Below, piece after piece: positions 26,822-36,014 of a stretch of DNA of 64,000 bases. Each line of letters opens with the position of its first letter. The stretch's first letter is position 1. The DNA is taken from NCBI GenBank assembly GCA_964619265.1, contig CAZUCE010000007.1, forward strand, positions 91,690-155,689, read 5' to 3'. Origin of the DNA: CAZUCE01 sp964619265. GTDB taxonomy: Bacteria; Planctomycetota; UBA1135; GCA-002686595. The translations under genes were made by a program, and so were the position numbers. Below the pieces are notes generated by a model. It saw only the letters and a list, made by a program, of their open reading frames with translations, was not told where the DNA came from and searched no databases.

Positions 26822-28077
26822 TTTCAGCCTTCCTGTCCTGTGCCCTGGGCCTTACGCCCGCAATCCAGGAATCCGAGCCGACCGAAACCGGTCTGGCCAT
26901 CTTGTCCGACAAGATCCTGACCGTAGCCCCCGAGGGTCAGCAGTTCGTCAATCACGGCGCTTTGCTCGTCCAAGACGGCAAGATTCTCGCGGTGGGACCC
27001 GAGTCTGAGGTGGAGATCCCCGACGACTTCCGCGTGGTGGACGTCGGCGAAAACTGGCTCATGCCGGGCATGATCGATCTGCACTGCCATGTGGGAGGCA
27101 CGTTCGACATCAACGACACCGTTTACCTGGCCAACCCAGGTATCCGAGCGAGCACCGCGGTCATCCCGGCCAACCAGATGCTCGACCGGGCGCTCGCTTC
27201 AGGCGTGACGACCGTGTTGTTCATTCCCGGGTCCGGTTCGAATGTCGGTGGCCAGGGCGTGCTCTTCAAGACAGCTCCGAAAGCCTACGAGGAGGCGCTC
27301 CTTCGAGATCCCGGTGGTCTGAAGATCGCCCAGTGGGGAAACCCGGAGCGCTGGACGATTTCTCCTTCGAAGACGTTCGAGAACTACACGATCCGAAACA
27401 TCCTCACTCGCGGTCGCGCCTATGGGGAAAGTTGGCAGGCGTTTGAGGAGAACGGAGGGGACAAGCCGAAATTCGACCTCATGCTGGAGGTGTTTCGCCC
27501 GCTCGTGAAGGGCGAGTCGCAGATCGCGGTACACACGCAGGTTTTCCAGGTCGTCCTCGCGACGCTCGACATCATCAAACGCGAGCTTGACTACGACGTG
27601 TTCATCGACCACGGCACCTTCGACGGGTGGCGGGCAGGCGGAATCGCCGCTGAGTTGGGTGTCAACGCGATCCTCGGGCCGCGCAACAACTCGATGCCGA
27701 ATACCGGCACTCGCAACTGGGTCGGGGACAACCCCGAGCGCGCCCAGGGCAGTGCAGCCGGTTACTACGACATGGGGCACCGCATGATCGGCTTCAACAC
27801 CGATTCGCCGGTCATCCCGCAGGAGGAGCTGCAACTGCAGGCCGGACTCGGCGCGCGCTTCGGACTTCCGGACAGTAGCTTGGAGACCGTTCGCGGACTC
27901 ACCACGGTGCCGGCGCAAACGATCGGCATGGGCGAGCGGCTCGGGAGCTTGGCGCCGGGCTACGATGCGGACATTCTGGTCATCAGCGGGCCCCCCGGGG
28001 ATCCGCGTGCTGTCGTAGACCGCGTCTTTGTGAATGGCAAGCAGGTTTACAGCGCCGAGGAACTCAGGCTCTGGTGA
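26815..28077 (+). CDS. Exported metal-dependent amidohydrolase (array member 7, catalytic)
   Basis: The 420-residue paralogue is closest to member 6. Metal-site motifs are H90-C-H92, VHTQ, DHG and FNTDSPVIP. NVGGQGVLFKT and VYSAEELRLW at the C-terminus match member 6. The start is GTG 26815 or GTG 26818, overlapping the previous stop by seven or four bases, which is a clear coupling arrangement. The N-terminal SAFLSCALGLTPAIQ is a weak leader, so export is probable but less certain than for its neighbours. Confidence 0.87.
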   Translation: MVISAFLSCALGLTPAIQESEPTETGLAILSDKILTVAPEGQQFVNHGALLVQDGKILAVGPESEVEIPDDFRVVDVGENWLMPGMIDLHCHVGGTFDINDTVYLANPGIRASTAVIPANQMLDRALASGVTTVLFIPGSGSNVGGQGVLFKTAPKAYEEALLRDPGGLKIAQWGNPERWTISPSKTFENYTIRNILTRGRAYGESWQAFEENGGDKPKFDLMLEVFRPLVKGESQIAVHTQVFQVVLATLDIIKRELDYDVFIDHGTFDGWRAGGIAAELGVNAILGPRNNSMPNTGTRNWVGDNPERAQGSAAGYYDMGHRMIGFNTDSPVIPQEELQLQAGLGARFGLPDSSLETVRGLTTVPAQTIGMGERLGSLAPGYDADILVISGPPGDPRAVVDRVFVNGKQVYSAEELRLW

Positions 28078-29384
28078 AACTCAAGCGCACAGTTCAGGGG
28101 CTGGCTTTCGCGGCTGGGCTCGCGTCGGTTCTCGTAGACTCCGCTTGGGCGGAGGACGAGTCCGGTAGCGCGGGCGTGGCGGGAAGTTCACGCGCGCTGA
28201 TCTTGCGCTCAGATAAGGTCGTCGCCCTCGATGATCGTGAGGATGGCGTTGGCGCCTACCTGGACGACGCGTACGTCGTCGTACGCGACGGAGTCATCGA
28301 ACAGGTTGTTTCGGCGAGCGAGTTCGAGCCGCCGGCCGATGCCGAAGTTCGTGAACTGGGCGATCTGTGGCTCTTGCCCGGACTGATCGACCTGCACAGT
28401 CACATCGGCGGCACCTTCGACATCAACGGAGCCGTTTACCAGGCGAACCCTGGCCTGCGGGTGTCCACCGCGGTGCGACCTCGCAATCCCGCGATCGAAC
28501 TGGCGCTGGCTGCCGGCGTAACGACCGTCCTGTTCATTCCCGGCTCGGCCACGACGGTTGGGGGCCAGGGAATCCTGCTCAAGACCTCGGCTGAGACCTA
28601 CGAGGACATGCGCTTGCGTGATCCGGGTTCCCTCAAGGTGGCCCAGGCCGACAACCCCAAGCGCTGGGGCTATGGCATGAACCGGATCATGCTGAACTGG
28701 CAGATCCGCGAGGTTTGCCGGCGCGGAAAGGCCTACGCAGAGCGTTGGGAGGCCTTCGAGCGTGGGGACGGCGAGAAGCCCCATGTCGACCCGCAGTTCG
28801 AGGTGTTCCGTGCGTTGGTCGCCGAAGAGGCACAAATCTCGACGCACACCCAGGTGCTGCAGGTCGTGCTGGCTTCGATCCAGATCATGCGCGTCGAACT
28901 CGGCCTGCCGGTTTACATCGATCACGGCAGCTTCGACGCCTACAAGATTGCGCACATCGCTGAGCGTGAGGGCGTGCACGCGATTCTTGGACCGCGCAAT
29001 TTCAGTTCAGAAAACAAGGGCCGCGGCATCGATCACGATGGCCGCATCGAAGGGACGGCCGCCGGTTACCAGCGAAATGGCCACACCTCGATTGGATTCA
29101 ACACCGACGCCCCCGTAATTCCTGGCGAAGAGCTCGCGCTACAGGCCGGCATGGCCTTGCGGTTCGGAATGACCGACTTCGACTTGGAAAGTGTGCGTGG
29201 GCTGACCCTTGTTCCGGCCCGCGCGGCCGGGATCGATGATCGTGTCGGGAGTTTTGAGCCGGGCAAGCACGCCGATCTGATCGCGATTCAAGGTGTTCCC
29301 GGAGATCCGCGCGCCGCGGTGAGCCTGGTTTGGGTCGAAGGCGAGCTGGTTTACGACGCCGAGAACGACAGGAGGCTGTTCTAG
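28074..29384 (+). CDS. Exported metal-dependent amidohydrolase (array member 8, catalytic)
   Basis: The 436-residue protein has a good signal peptide (KLKRTVQGLAFAAGLASVLV, cleavage near AWA|ED). The metal site comprises H108-S-H110, THTQ, DHG and FNTDAPVIP. VGGQGILLKT follows the family pattern, and the chain ends YDAENDRRLF. It starts at GTG 28074, overlapping the stop of member 7 by four bases. All four conserved motif groups are present, so it should be an active hydrolase. The substrate is unknown. Confidence 0.88.
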   Translation: MKLKRTVQGLAFAAGLASVLVDSAWAEDESGSAGVAGSSRALILRSDKVVALDDREDGVGAYLDDAYVVVRDGVIEQVVSASEFEPPADAEVRELGDLWLLPGLIDLHSHIGGTFDINGAVYQANPGLRVSTAVRPRNPAIELALAAGVTTVLFIPGSATTVGGQGILLKTSAETYEDMRLRDPGSLKVAQADNPKRWGYGMNRIMLNWQIREVCRRGKAYAERWEAFERGDGEKPHVDPQFEVFRALVAEEAQISTHTQVLQVVLASIQIMRVELGLPVYIDHGSFDAYKIAHIAEREGVHAILGPRNFSSENKGRGIDHDGRIEGTAAGYQRNGHTSIGFNTDAPVIPGEELALQAGMALRFGMTDFDLESVRGLTLVPARAAGIDDRVGSFEPGKHADLIAIQGVPGDPRAAVSLVWVEGELVYDAENDRRLF

Positions 29385-29385
29385 A

Positions 29386-30594
29386 GTGCTAGCTCTCGCT
29401 CTATTCACCACTTTCCTTGCACCGTTTTCCGGTGCGATGGAAGACGAAGCCGGTTTTGCTATCCTGGCCGACAGGGTCTTGCCCGTCGCCGAAGACGACG
29501 CCGTCTTTGCACCGGGGATGATCCTCGTTCGAGGTGATGTGATCGAGTACGTGGGGGATCCGGTGGAGGTCCCTTCGGGCTACGAGTTGCACGAGGTCGC
29601 CGGGTGGCTCGCGCCGGGGATGATCGACCTGCACAGCCACGTCGTGCAGAACGGCAGGGGCGGGATCAACGACATGGTGTTCCCGGTCAATACCGACCTG
29701 TCCACGCGAGGCACGATCACTCCGTCCAACAGGCAATTTCGGCTCGCCTGCGCGAGCGGCGTGACCTCTCTGTTTCTGATCCCCGGCAGCGGCACCAGCA
29801 TCGGCGGCTTTGGGGTTCTGATGAAGACCACCACGAGCTCCGGATACGAGCGTTCCTTGTTGGCCGACCCCGGCGGTATGAAAGTCGCCCAAACGCACAA
29901 CCCCGAGCGGCGGGGCGGTGATCTGGGCCTCACCCGCGCCGGTCTGTTCTGGAATCTCGCGCACGCCAACCGTCAGGCCGTCGCGGCCATCGATGCCGTC
30001 GAAGCGGGCGAGCCCGTCGATCTACACATTCACGATCTCGCGCGCGTGCACTCCGGCGAGTTGCCGGTCTTGATTCACTGCGCAGGATCCGACGGCGTGG
30101 CCGCCACCGCGCGCATGTGGCGCCTTGAGTTTCCAACTCGATCGGTCCTGAGCCACGGCAGCTTCGATGGCTGGCAGGTTGCTCCGTTCCTCGCGGAAGT
30201 TGGCATGCCGGTCAACCACGGGCCGCGCACCTTCGACTTCAGCGTCGCCCGTACCGGCCGCATCGTGGGTAGCGCCGCCGTCTTCGACGAAGCCGGCGTT
30301 CCCGACTTCTCGCTCAACACCGATGCTCCGGTGATCCCCGCCTGGGAGTTTTCCCTGCAGGGCACCGTGTCCGCTCGTCTCGGCGCCGACTCCTACCGGA
30401 TGCTGCGCGCGTTAACCCTTCACCCGGCTCGTTCCTTCGGCCTCGACGACCGCATCGGCAGTCTCGAGGTCGGCAAGCATGCCGATCTTGTGCTGTGGAG
30501 CGGCAACCCGCTCGATCCGCGCTCTCGCGTCGAGAGCGTGTGGATCGAAGGCCGCCTCCAGTACGACCGCAACCAACACGGCCAGTGGCTGTAG
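29386..30594 (+). CDS. Exported metal-dependent amidohydrolase (array member 9, catalytic, divergent)
   Basis: The 402-residue protein has H83-S-H85, LIHCAG (barrel His), SHG in place of DHG, and LNTDAPVIP. It is therefore the most divergent of the four members with a full set of ligands. IGGFGVLMKTT replaces the GGQGVLLKT element. The leader LALALFTTFLAPFSGA indicates export. GTG 29386 begins one base after the stop of member 8. Members 6 to 9 thus form one unbroken, translationally coupled block. Confidence 0.87.
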   Translation: MLALALFTTFLAPFSGAMEDEAGFAILADRVLPVAEDDAVFAPGMILVRGDVIEYVGDPVEVPSGYELHEVAGWLAPGMIDLHSHVVQNGRGGINDMVFPVNTDLSTRGTITPSNRQFRLACASGVTSLFLIPGSGTSIGGFGVLMKTTTSSGYERSLLADPGGMKVAQTHNPERRGGDLGLTRAGLFWNLAHANRQAVAAIDAVEAGEPVDLHIHDLARVHSGELPVLIHCAGSDGVAATARMWRLEFPTRSVLSHGSFDGWQVAPFLAEVGMPVNHGPRTFDFSVARTGRIVGSAAVFDEAGVPDFSLNTDAPVIPAWEFSLQGTVSARLGADSYRMLRALTLHPARSFGLDDRIGSLEVGKHADLVLWSGNPLDPRSRVESVWIEGRLQYDRNQHGQWL

Positions 30595-30620
30595 TTCCCA
30601 GGCTTCCGCTTCCTTCTCCG

Positions 30621-31907
30621 ATGCTTTTCAACACCGGCAATTCTTCGGCCCCGCGGCTGCGCGCCCGGGCGGCCTCCCTCTGCCTCGCTGCTGTGGCGAC
30701 CGTCCTCGCACCTGACTTGGCTCTCGCGGGCGACGCCCCCAGCTTGTTTGCGCTTCGCGTTGGGCGGGCCGAGACCGTCTCGGGAGAGGCGATTCCCTAC
30801 GCAGTCGTGCTGATCGAAGACGGCGAAATCACCGCCATCGGTCAGGACCTTCCGATCGAACGTGGAATTCCGATCTACGAGATGCCCAATGCTGTGGTTA
30901 CCCCGGGCTTCGTGAGTTGCAAGTCGCGCATCGGTCTCGACTCCCGGCGCTCGTCGGGTCTCATGCCGCAGATGCGAGCGGTCGACGAGCTGTATCCAGC
31001 AGAGGGGGGCTACGGTGACCTGGTCGAGCACGGGGTCACCACGCTCGGCCTTTACCCTTCCGGCGGAGGCGTCGTCGGCCAGTCGGTAGCGGTGCAGCCG
31101 CTGGGCTCGAGTTCCGATGACATGGTGCTCAACGACTCGGCTTACATGCTGATGTACTGCGGCACGGACAAGCAGACCAAGAAGTACTTGGCAGACGCTT
31201 TTGAACTGGTGGATGACTACCTGAAAGACGTCGACAAAGAGCGCGAGAAGTTCGACAAGAAGAACTCGAAGAAGAAATCTAAGAAAGACGACGACGACGA
31301 GGACGAGAAGAAGTCCGACAGCTCCGACGAGTTCGTGCCTCCGATTCCCGATGAGCGCACCCTGCCGATGTTGCAGCTGGTCACCGGCGAAATGCGCGCC
31401 CTGATCGGGATCCGCAAAGCGGCCGACTACTTGCACTTTCTGCAGGTCATCGAGGGGCGCGAATTCGAATGGGACCTGGCCTGTGACCTGCGCGACGAGT
31501 TGGACCTGTTCCATATCGCCGAGCGTCTCGGCGAAGCCGGTGTCCGCATGGTTGTCGACCCGTTGATCACGTTGCACCCCGGCACTCGCCGCGAACGCAA
31601 CCTTCCGGCCGAGCTGGCTGATGCCGGAGTCAAGGTCGCGTTCGTGCCGCGTCGCGACTCGGTCAATGGCCACGAAGCTTGGCTCGGCGAGGTTTCCAAA
31701 TTGGTTCGCTATGGGATGTCTCCCGAGCATGCGCTGCGCGCGATGACCCTTGAGCCGGCCCAGGTGCTGGGCCTCGGGGACGAGTTGGGCAGCTTGGAAG
31801 TCGGCAAGCGCGCCGACCTGATCGTGTTTGACGGTGACCCGTTCGGGCCGACCACAGAGATCGCAGCCGTGATCCTGGGCGGCGAGTTGGTCCACGGAGA
31901 GCTGTAA
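30621..31907 (+). CDS. Exported amidohydrolase-like protein, metal site lost, with Lys/Asp-rich insert (array member 10)
   Basis: The 428-residue protein has a signal peptide (ASLCLAAVATVLAPDLALA). The first metal motif reads VTPGFVSCKSRIGLD, without the histidines. About residues 200-235 form a low-complexity Lys/Asp/Glu segment (for example FDKKNSKKKSKKDDDDED). EPAQVLGLGDELGSLEVGKRADLIVFDG closes the domain. The start ATG 30621 is 26 bases after the previous stop in a C/T-rich leader. Loss of the ligands and gain of a charged insert parallel members 1 and 5. Confidence 0.83.
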   Translation: MLFNTGNSSAPRLRARAASLCLAAVATVLAPDLALAGDAPSLFALRVGRAETVSGEAIPYAVVLIEDGEITAIGQDLPIERGIPIYEMPNAVVTPGFVSCKSRIGLDSRRSSGLMPQMRAVDELYPAEGGYGDLVEHGVTTLGLYPSGGGVVGQSVAVQPLGSSSDDMVLNDSAYMLMYCGTDKQTKKYLADAFELVDDYLKDVDKEREKFDKKNSKKKSKKDDDDEDEKKSDSSDEFVPPIPDERTLPMLQLVTGEMRALIGIRKAADYLHFLQVIEGREFEWDLACDLRDELDLFHIAERLGEAGVRMVVDPLITLHPGTRRERNLPAELADAGVKVAFVPRRDSVNGHEAWLGEVSKLVRYGMSPEHALRAMTLEPAQVLGLGDELGSLEVGKRADLIVFDGDPFGPTTEIAAVILGGELVHGEL

Positions 31908-31959
31908 CTCTCGGATCTCTCCCACCCGATACTTAGTAGCGAACAACGGACAAAGCCCC

Positions 31960-33558
31960 ATGAAGCGCCTCCACACTCCCTCGACCCTCGCCGCCCTCCT
32001 GTTCGGAATCACCGCAGCCCAGGCCGCGCCCCTTTGGGCCCCGGCCGGTTTGCCTGTTCGCTATATCCTCGATGACGAGGAGCAGGAGGAAGAAGAAGAC
32101 GCCGAGGAAGAAGAAGGTCCGCGCTGGACCGCGGTAACGGGCGGCGACGTCTACACCGGACTCGGTGAGACCCTGCGCGGAGCCACGGTGCTTTCCAAGG
32201 ACGGCAAGATCTTCGAGATCGGTTACGACCTTTACCTGCCGGAAGGAACAGAGACGCTCAACGCGCGCGGGCTCCGCGTGTACCCGGGGATGGTGGCCCT
32301 GTCGGCCAGCTCGCGCGTCACTCAAGGAACCCTGGCGCCTGAAGACCCGGACATGTTCCTCGCGGAGGTCTCGAACGAAGATCCGGATGCCCTGGATTGG
32401 CCTGAGGACTGGGGCCCGGCCCCGACCGATGGGGCGGCTAAGGGCGAGGAGGTCGACAAGGGCATCCTCGACAACTACGACCCGTTCAGTCAGTTCTTGG
32501 TTCTGTCGCTCGGCGCTGGGATTACGACGGTTGAACAATCCGGTTCCGCAATCAAGTTGCGCCGCAACACGATCGAGGACGTGGTCACCGCCGAAGATCA
32601 CTTGGTTTCGATGAGCTTTGGATCTGGTGAGGGACGCAAGCGCATCCGAACGGATTTCGCGGCGGCCGCCGAGTACCTGCGTGAGTACCGCGCCTGGGAG
32701 AAGCTTGGCGACGACGATGTCGACGAGCCCAGCAAGCGCGGAATCAACAGCGCGATCCTTCGCGTGCTGGAAGGCAAGGGCCAGGCCAAGTTCAACGCCT
32801 CAACTCGCGAGGAGCTTTTGGGGATCGCGCGCCTTGCTCAAACCTATGACTTCCGACCGGCGATCTTTGGAGCTCGTGAGGGCTGGATCGTGGCCGACGA
32901 ACTCGGCCGCGCTGGCGCAACGATCGTGCTTACGCCGCGCGATCGTCAGTGGAAGCAGGAGCGCCTGAATGCGGACGGCGGTAGCTCGATCGAAAACGCC
33001 GCCAAGCTTTACGCGGCTGGCTGTCAAATTGCCGTGCAGCCGACCTCGGGTGCGATTGACCTTGGCGGCATCGCCGGCCGTGACTTGCTGCACTTGATGA
33101 TTGAGGCGGGCTTTGCGGTACGCGGCGGGCTTTCCAACCAAGCCGCTCTTGAGGCCGTGACGATCATTCCGGCTCGCGTGCTGGGTGCCGATCACCGCAT
33201 CGGAACGATCGAGGTGGGCAAGGACGCCGACCTGGTCGTGACCGACGGAGATCTGCTGCACTACGAGACGTTCGTTCAGTACGCGGTCGTGGGCGGCGAG
33301 ATCGCCTACGACAAGAACGAAGAGCTCTACTACGCTCACATTCGACCCCTGGACGACACCGATCGCATCGGGGTCGAGGGTGAAGAAGAAGCTGCTTTGG
33401 AGGCCGAGTCCGGCGACGCTGAGGGGGAAGCCTCCGAGGAAGACGGCGAAGAAGAGACTGAGGAAGAGTCCGAAGAGGAAGAGCCCGGCGAGGACGAGAA
33501 GGCCGGCGACGGCGAAGAGCCGGAGGGCGACACCGGGGGCTCGGCGAACCACCTCTAG
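31960..33558 (+). CDS. Exported amidohydrolase-like protein, metal site lost, with acidic tails (array member 11)
   Basis: The 532-residue protein ends the array. A signal peptide (LAALLFGITAAQAAP) is followed by an acidic stretch (DDEEQEEEEDAEEEEG), the beta domain and a degraded metal motif (VYPGMVALSASSRV). The typical C-terminal IGTIEVGKDADLVVTDG is kept. The last 60 residues are almost entirely Glu, Asp, Gly and Ala. Such tails suggest calcium or polycation binding, or keeping a secreted protein soluble; this is inference. The gap to member 10 is 52 bases. Confidence 0.83.
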   Translation: MKRLHTPSTLAALLFGITAAQAAPLWAPAGLPVRYILDDEEQEEEEDAEEEEGPRWTAVTGGDVYTGLGETLRGATVLSKDGKIFEIGYDLYLPEGTETLNARGLRVYPGMVALSASSRVTQGTLAPEDPDMFLAEVSNEDPDALDWPEDWGPAPTDGAAKGEEVDKGILDNYDPFSQFLVLSLGAGITTVEQSGSAIKLRRNTIEDVVTAEDHLVSMSFGSGEGRKRIRTDFAAAAEYLREYRAWEKLGDDDVDEPSKRGINSAILRVLEGKGQAKFNASTREELLGIARLAQTYDFRPAIFGAREGWIVADELGRAGATIVLTPRDRQWKQERLNADGGSSIENAAKLYAAGCQIAVQPTSGAIDLGGIAGRDLLHLMIEAGFAVRGGLSNQAALEAVTIIPARVLGADHRIGTIEVGKDADLVVTDGDLLHYETFVQYAVVGGEIAYDKNEELYYAHIRPLDDTDRIGVEGEEEAALEAESGDAEGEASEEDGEEETEEESEEEEPGEDEKAGDGEEPEGDTGGSANHL

Positions 33559-33641
33559 GCATCCGAGCTTTGGGTCTCGCTCCGCTTTTGGGAGCCCGAG
33601 GCGAGCGGGCCGGCGAACGGGTGTAGGCGGCCCCAGGCGGA

Positions 33642-33658
33642 CCCCCCAGCGAGGGGGG
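33642..33658 (+). terminator. Short G/C hairpin after the amidohydrolase array
   Basis: Six C (33642-33647) can pair with the G run starting at 33653 around the loop AGCGA. It lies between the last array gene and the next gene. No T run follows, so termination activity is uncertain. Confidence 0.3.
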
Positions 33659-33768
33659 GCGCATGGGGCGTCCCAGGTTGACGAGGGGCAGATTCCCCCC
33701 CTCGCAGAGTCCACAACAACTTGGGTAGAGTGCTGGCATGCCCCCGCGAGCCGCGGTGGCCCCTCTCT

Positions 33769-34854
33769 ATGTCCCTTCGAGACTCGCTCCGGCTCCTGGG
33801 TTCCCAACGGGGAGTTGGACGCAACCTCAACGCCGAAGAGGCGTACCGAGCCTTTACTTCCATCCTGGCTGGATCGGAGTCGGACATTCGGATTGCGACC
33901 TTCCTGACAACCTTGCGCTGGAAGGGCGTCACCGTGGAAGAGCTTGTCGGTTTCGCCCGGGCTCTGCGGGATCAAGCGCGGATCCCCTGCGTCGGGATGT
34001 CGGAGCTCGTCACGCTGTGTCCGCCGCAAGAGGGTTACGACTCGATGCCGCCGCTCGATGTGGCTGCCGGCCTGATGGCGGCCGGGGCCGGAGCTCGCGT
34101 GCTCATGGTGGTGGACCGCAACGTGCCACCCAAGCGAGGCGTCTCGGCCTCCAACGTCCTGGAACGTCTGGAATGCGGCCTGACCTGGGATCCGAACGAA
34201 GCCGAGGATTGGGTTGCCAAGGCGCGCTTCAGTGCGATCGGAGCGCCGGGCATGCTTCCTGCCCTGCTCGGTCTCCGCGATGTGCGACGAGACATCGGCC
34301 TTCGGACGCCCTTGGCGACCGCGGTCAAGTTGCTAGCCCCCAGGGGAGCCGCGGTTGTCCTAGGGGCCCAGGTGGGTCCGGTTCTCGGCACCGCAGTCGA
34401 AGTCATGCAGACCCTTGGGCACCCCGCCGGCATGGCGATTCAGGGCATCGAAGGTGGGTGGGTGCCGACTCTTCGCAAGCGTTCCCGCGGGATCCAGCTG
34501 GATGGCCAGCACCCGGTGCCGCTCACGATCGAGCCCGGCGACTTCGGAATGCTCTCCGATCAGGACGCCGAGTTGCCGATGTTTGGGCCGCCCGAAGAAG
34601 GCCAGGGAACGGGGGACAACCCTTCGATCATCGACGCCGCGGTGCAAGCCAACCTATCTGTACTGGCCGGTCAGCACGGTGAGTTGCGCAACCATGCGCT
34701 GCTTGCCACGGCTTGCGTTTTGAAAACGGTGGGCCTGACGCCGACCTTGGCGGACGGTGTGGCCAAGGCCACCGACTCCCTGGACTCCGGTGCGGCCAGC
34801 GCGGTGCTTGAGAACTTGCGTTCGCTGGCCAATCGATCTGGCCCTAACCGGTAA
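33769..34854 (+). CDS. TrpD-like glycosyl/phosphoribosyl transferase family protein
   Basis: The 361-residue protein follows the anthranilate phosphoribosyltransferase layout: a helical N-terminal domain (FLTTLRWKGVTVEELVGFARALRDQA), then an alpha/beta core. The diagnostic GTGGD region reads EGYDSMPPLDVAAGLMAAG, and the KHGNR..SS region reads PPKRGVSASNVLERLE, so the phosphoribosyl-diphosphate site is altered. It is more like the TrpD2/YbiB paralogues, some of which bind nucleic acid, than a biosynthetic TrpD. No trp genes are nearby. ATG 33769 avoids an unlikely N-terminal extension. It follows the array on the same strand after 210 bases. Confidence 0.65.
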   Translation: MSLRDSLRLLGSQRGVGRNLNAEEAYRAFTSILAGSESDIRIATFLTTLRWKGVTVEELVGFARALRDQARIPCVGMSELVTLCPPQEGYDSMPPLDVAAGLMAAGAGARVLMVVDRNVPPKRGVSASNVLERLECGLTWDPNEAEDWVAKARFSAIGAPGMLPALLGLRDVRRDIGLRTPLATAVKLLAPRGAAVVLGAQVGPVLGTAVEVMQTLGHPAGMAIQGIEGGWVPTLRKRSRGIQLDGQHPVPLTIEPGDFGMLSDQDAELPMFGPPEEGQGTGDNPSIIDAAVQANLSVLAGQHGELRNHALLATACVLKTVGLTPTLADGVAKATDSLDSGAASAVLENLRSLANRSGPNR

Positions 34855-35018
34855 CCGGGCCGCACTCCCGAGCGTCTTTCCCCTTGGATGGCGGGGCGTT
34901 CGGGGCGAGAGGGGGAGAGCGCTTGCTCGACTCTCGTTCCCAAGGGCGATGGACGCTCCGCCGTCCCCTCGCTCTCGGGGGGACTAGCCCGAGGCGAGAT
35001 CCGGGACCCAGAAGTCCC

Positions 35019-36014
35019 TCAGGCAGCTTTCTCTTTCGAGGACTTCTCGTTCGAGTCTGAGTCTTGATCTTGCTCGGGCTCGTCTTCGTTCTCGCAAACC
35101 TCTTCGCTCAGGGCGGTTTCCGTTTCGTCGTCGGCCACCACGGTCTCGGTCAGGGCATCCGCGAGCATGTCGTCGATGCCGCCGGCCTTGGCCAACGCTT
35201 CGGCCTCGGCGGCGATCACCTGGGCTTGGGCGTACGCGGCTTCGTCCTGGACCCGAGCGTGGTCGAGCAGCAGCTGGTTGATATCGAGCGTGACCTGGTA
35301 GGCGAGCGCAACCTCCATGCCTTCACCAAATCGGAACACGGCGTTGGTGGTGCTGATCAAGCGCTGGAACAGGCAGCGGGTCTGGTAGGAGAGCGCAGCG
35401 CCTAGCTCTTCGTCGGAGATGATCCCCGACTCGAGCAACGCTTCACCCGTTACCGACTCGACCTGCGAGTTGCGGCCCAGGTGACGCCCAAGCTGCCGCT
35501 CGGTGAGGAATCCCAGGTGAACCAGCACTTCGCCAAGTCGCAATCCCGGAGGGGTTTGATCGGAGTTTGCGTGACGGAGTTGGCCGTCAACCAGGCCCAC
35601 GAGGAAGTTCTCCTCAGGAGAGTCCACCCACAGGACGCCGGTCTTCGAGCCGTAGGCCAGGAAGCTGAGCAGCTCGGTGATCGGAATCGTGGAGGTGTTG
35701 CCGTGCAGGCCGACCTGCGAGACGTCAAAGGACGGCGGCTGGAATTCCTCGCCGTCTGTTTCTTCGGGGGCTCCGCGCTGAAAGAGCCGCTTGAGCAGGC
35801 CCTGGCGAGCTTGCCGCTGCGGCGAATCCTCTTGCTCGTCCTCGGCGATACGCAGCAATAGCTCGAGCTGTTGCAACGTGTCGAAGACGCTAGTGGTGAG
35901 GAACGCGAAACGGCTGTCGGAGAGCGTATCGAGTTGACGCTCGGCATCTCCGCAGAGAGCAACACAGCGATCGAGTAATTCGGAAAGGAGTTCGCGGTCC
36001 TGGTCGGTTTCCAT
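35019..36014 (-). CDS. DUF4388 domain protein
   Basis: The 331-residue cytoplasmic protein has a helical N-terminus and a DUF4388 (PATAN-like) core: PITELLSFLAYGSKTGVLWV, then a strand-turn-strand with VDGQLRHANSD and LGEVLVHLGFLTERQLGRHL. DUF4388 proteins occur in regulatory and signalling settings in Deltaproteobacteria, Planctomycetes and related groups. The last 60 residues are acidic and disordered (for example ENEDEPEQDQDSDSNE). The nearest gene on the same strand starts about 260 bases upstream. I see no receiver or kinase domain. Confidence 0.7.
   Translation of the reverse strand: METDQDRELLSELLDRCVALCGDAERQLDTLSDSRFAFLTTSVFDTLQQLELLLRIAEDEQEDSPQRQARQGLLKRLFQRGAPEETDGEEFQPPSFDVSQVGLHGNTSTIPITELLSFLAYGSKTGVLWVDSPEENFLVGLVDGQLRHANSDQTPPGLRLGEVLVHLGFLTERQLGRHLGRNSQVESVTGEALLESGIISDEELGAALSYQTRCLFQRLISTTNAVFRFGEGMEVALAYQVTLDINQLLLDHARVQDEAAYAQAQVIAAEAEALAKAGGIDDMLADALTETVVADDETETALSEEVCENEDEPEQDQDSDSNEKSSKEKAA

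Noticed and set aside
30420..32012. Open frame of 530 codons on the minus strand
   Set aside because: It lies opposite array members 9-11, which have clear homology. High GC gives long antisense frames; the translation has no domain or leader.
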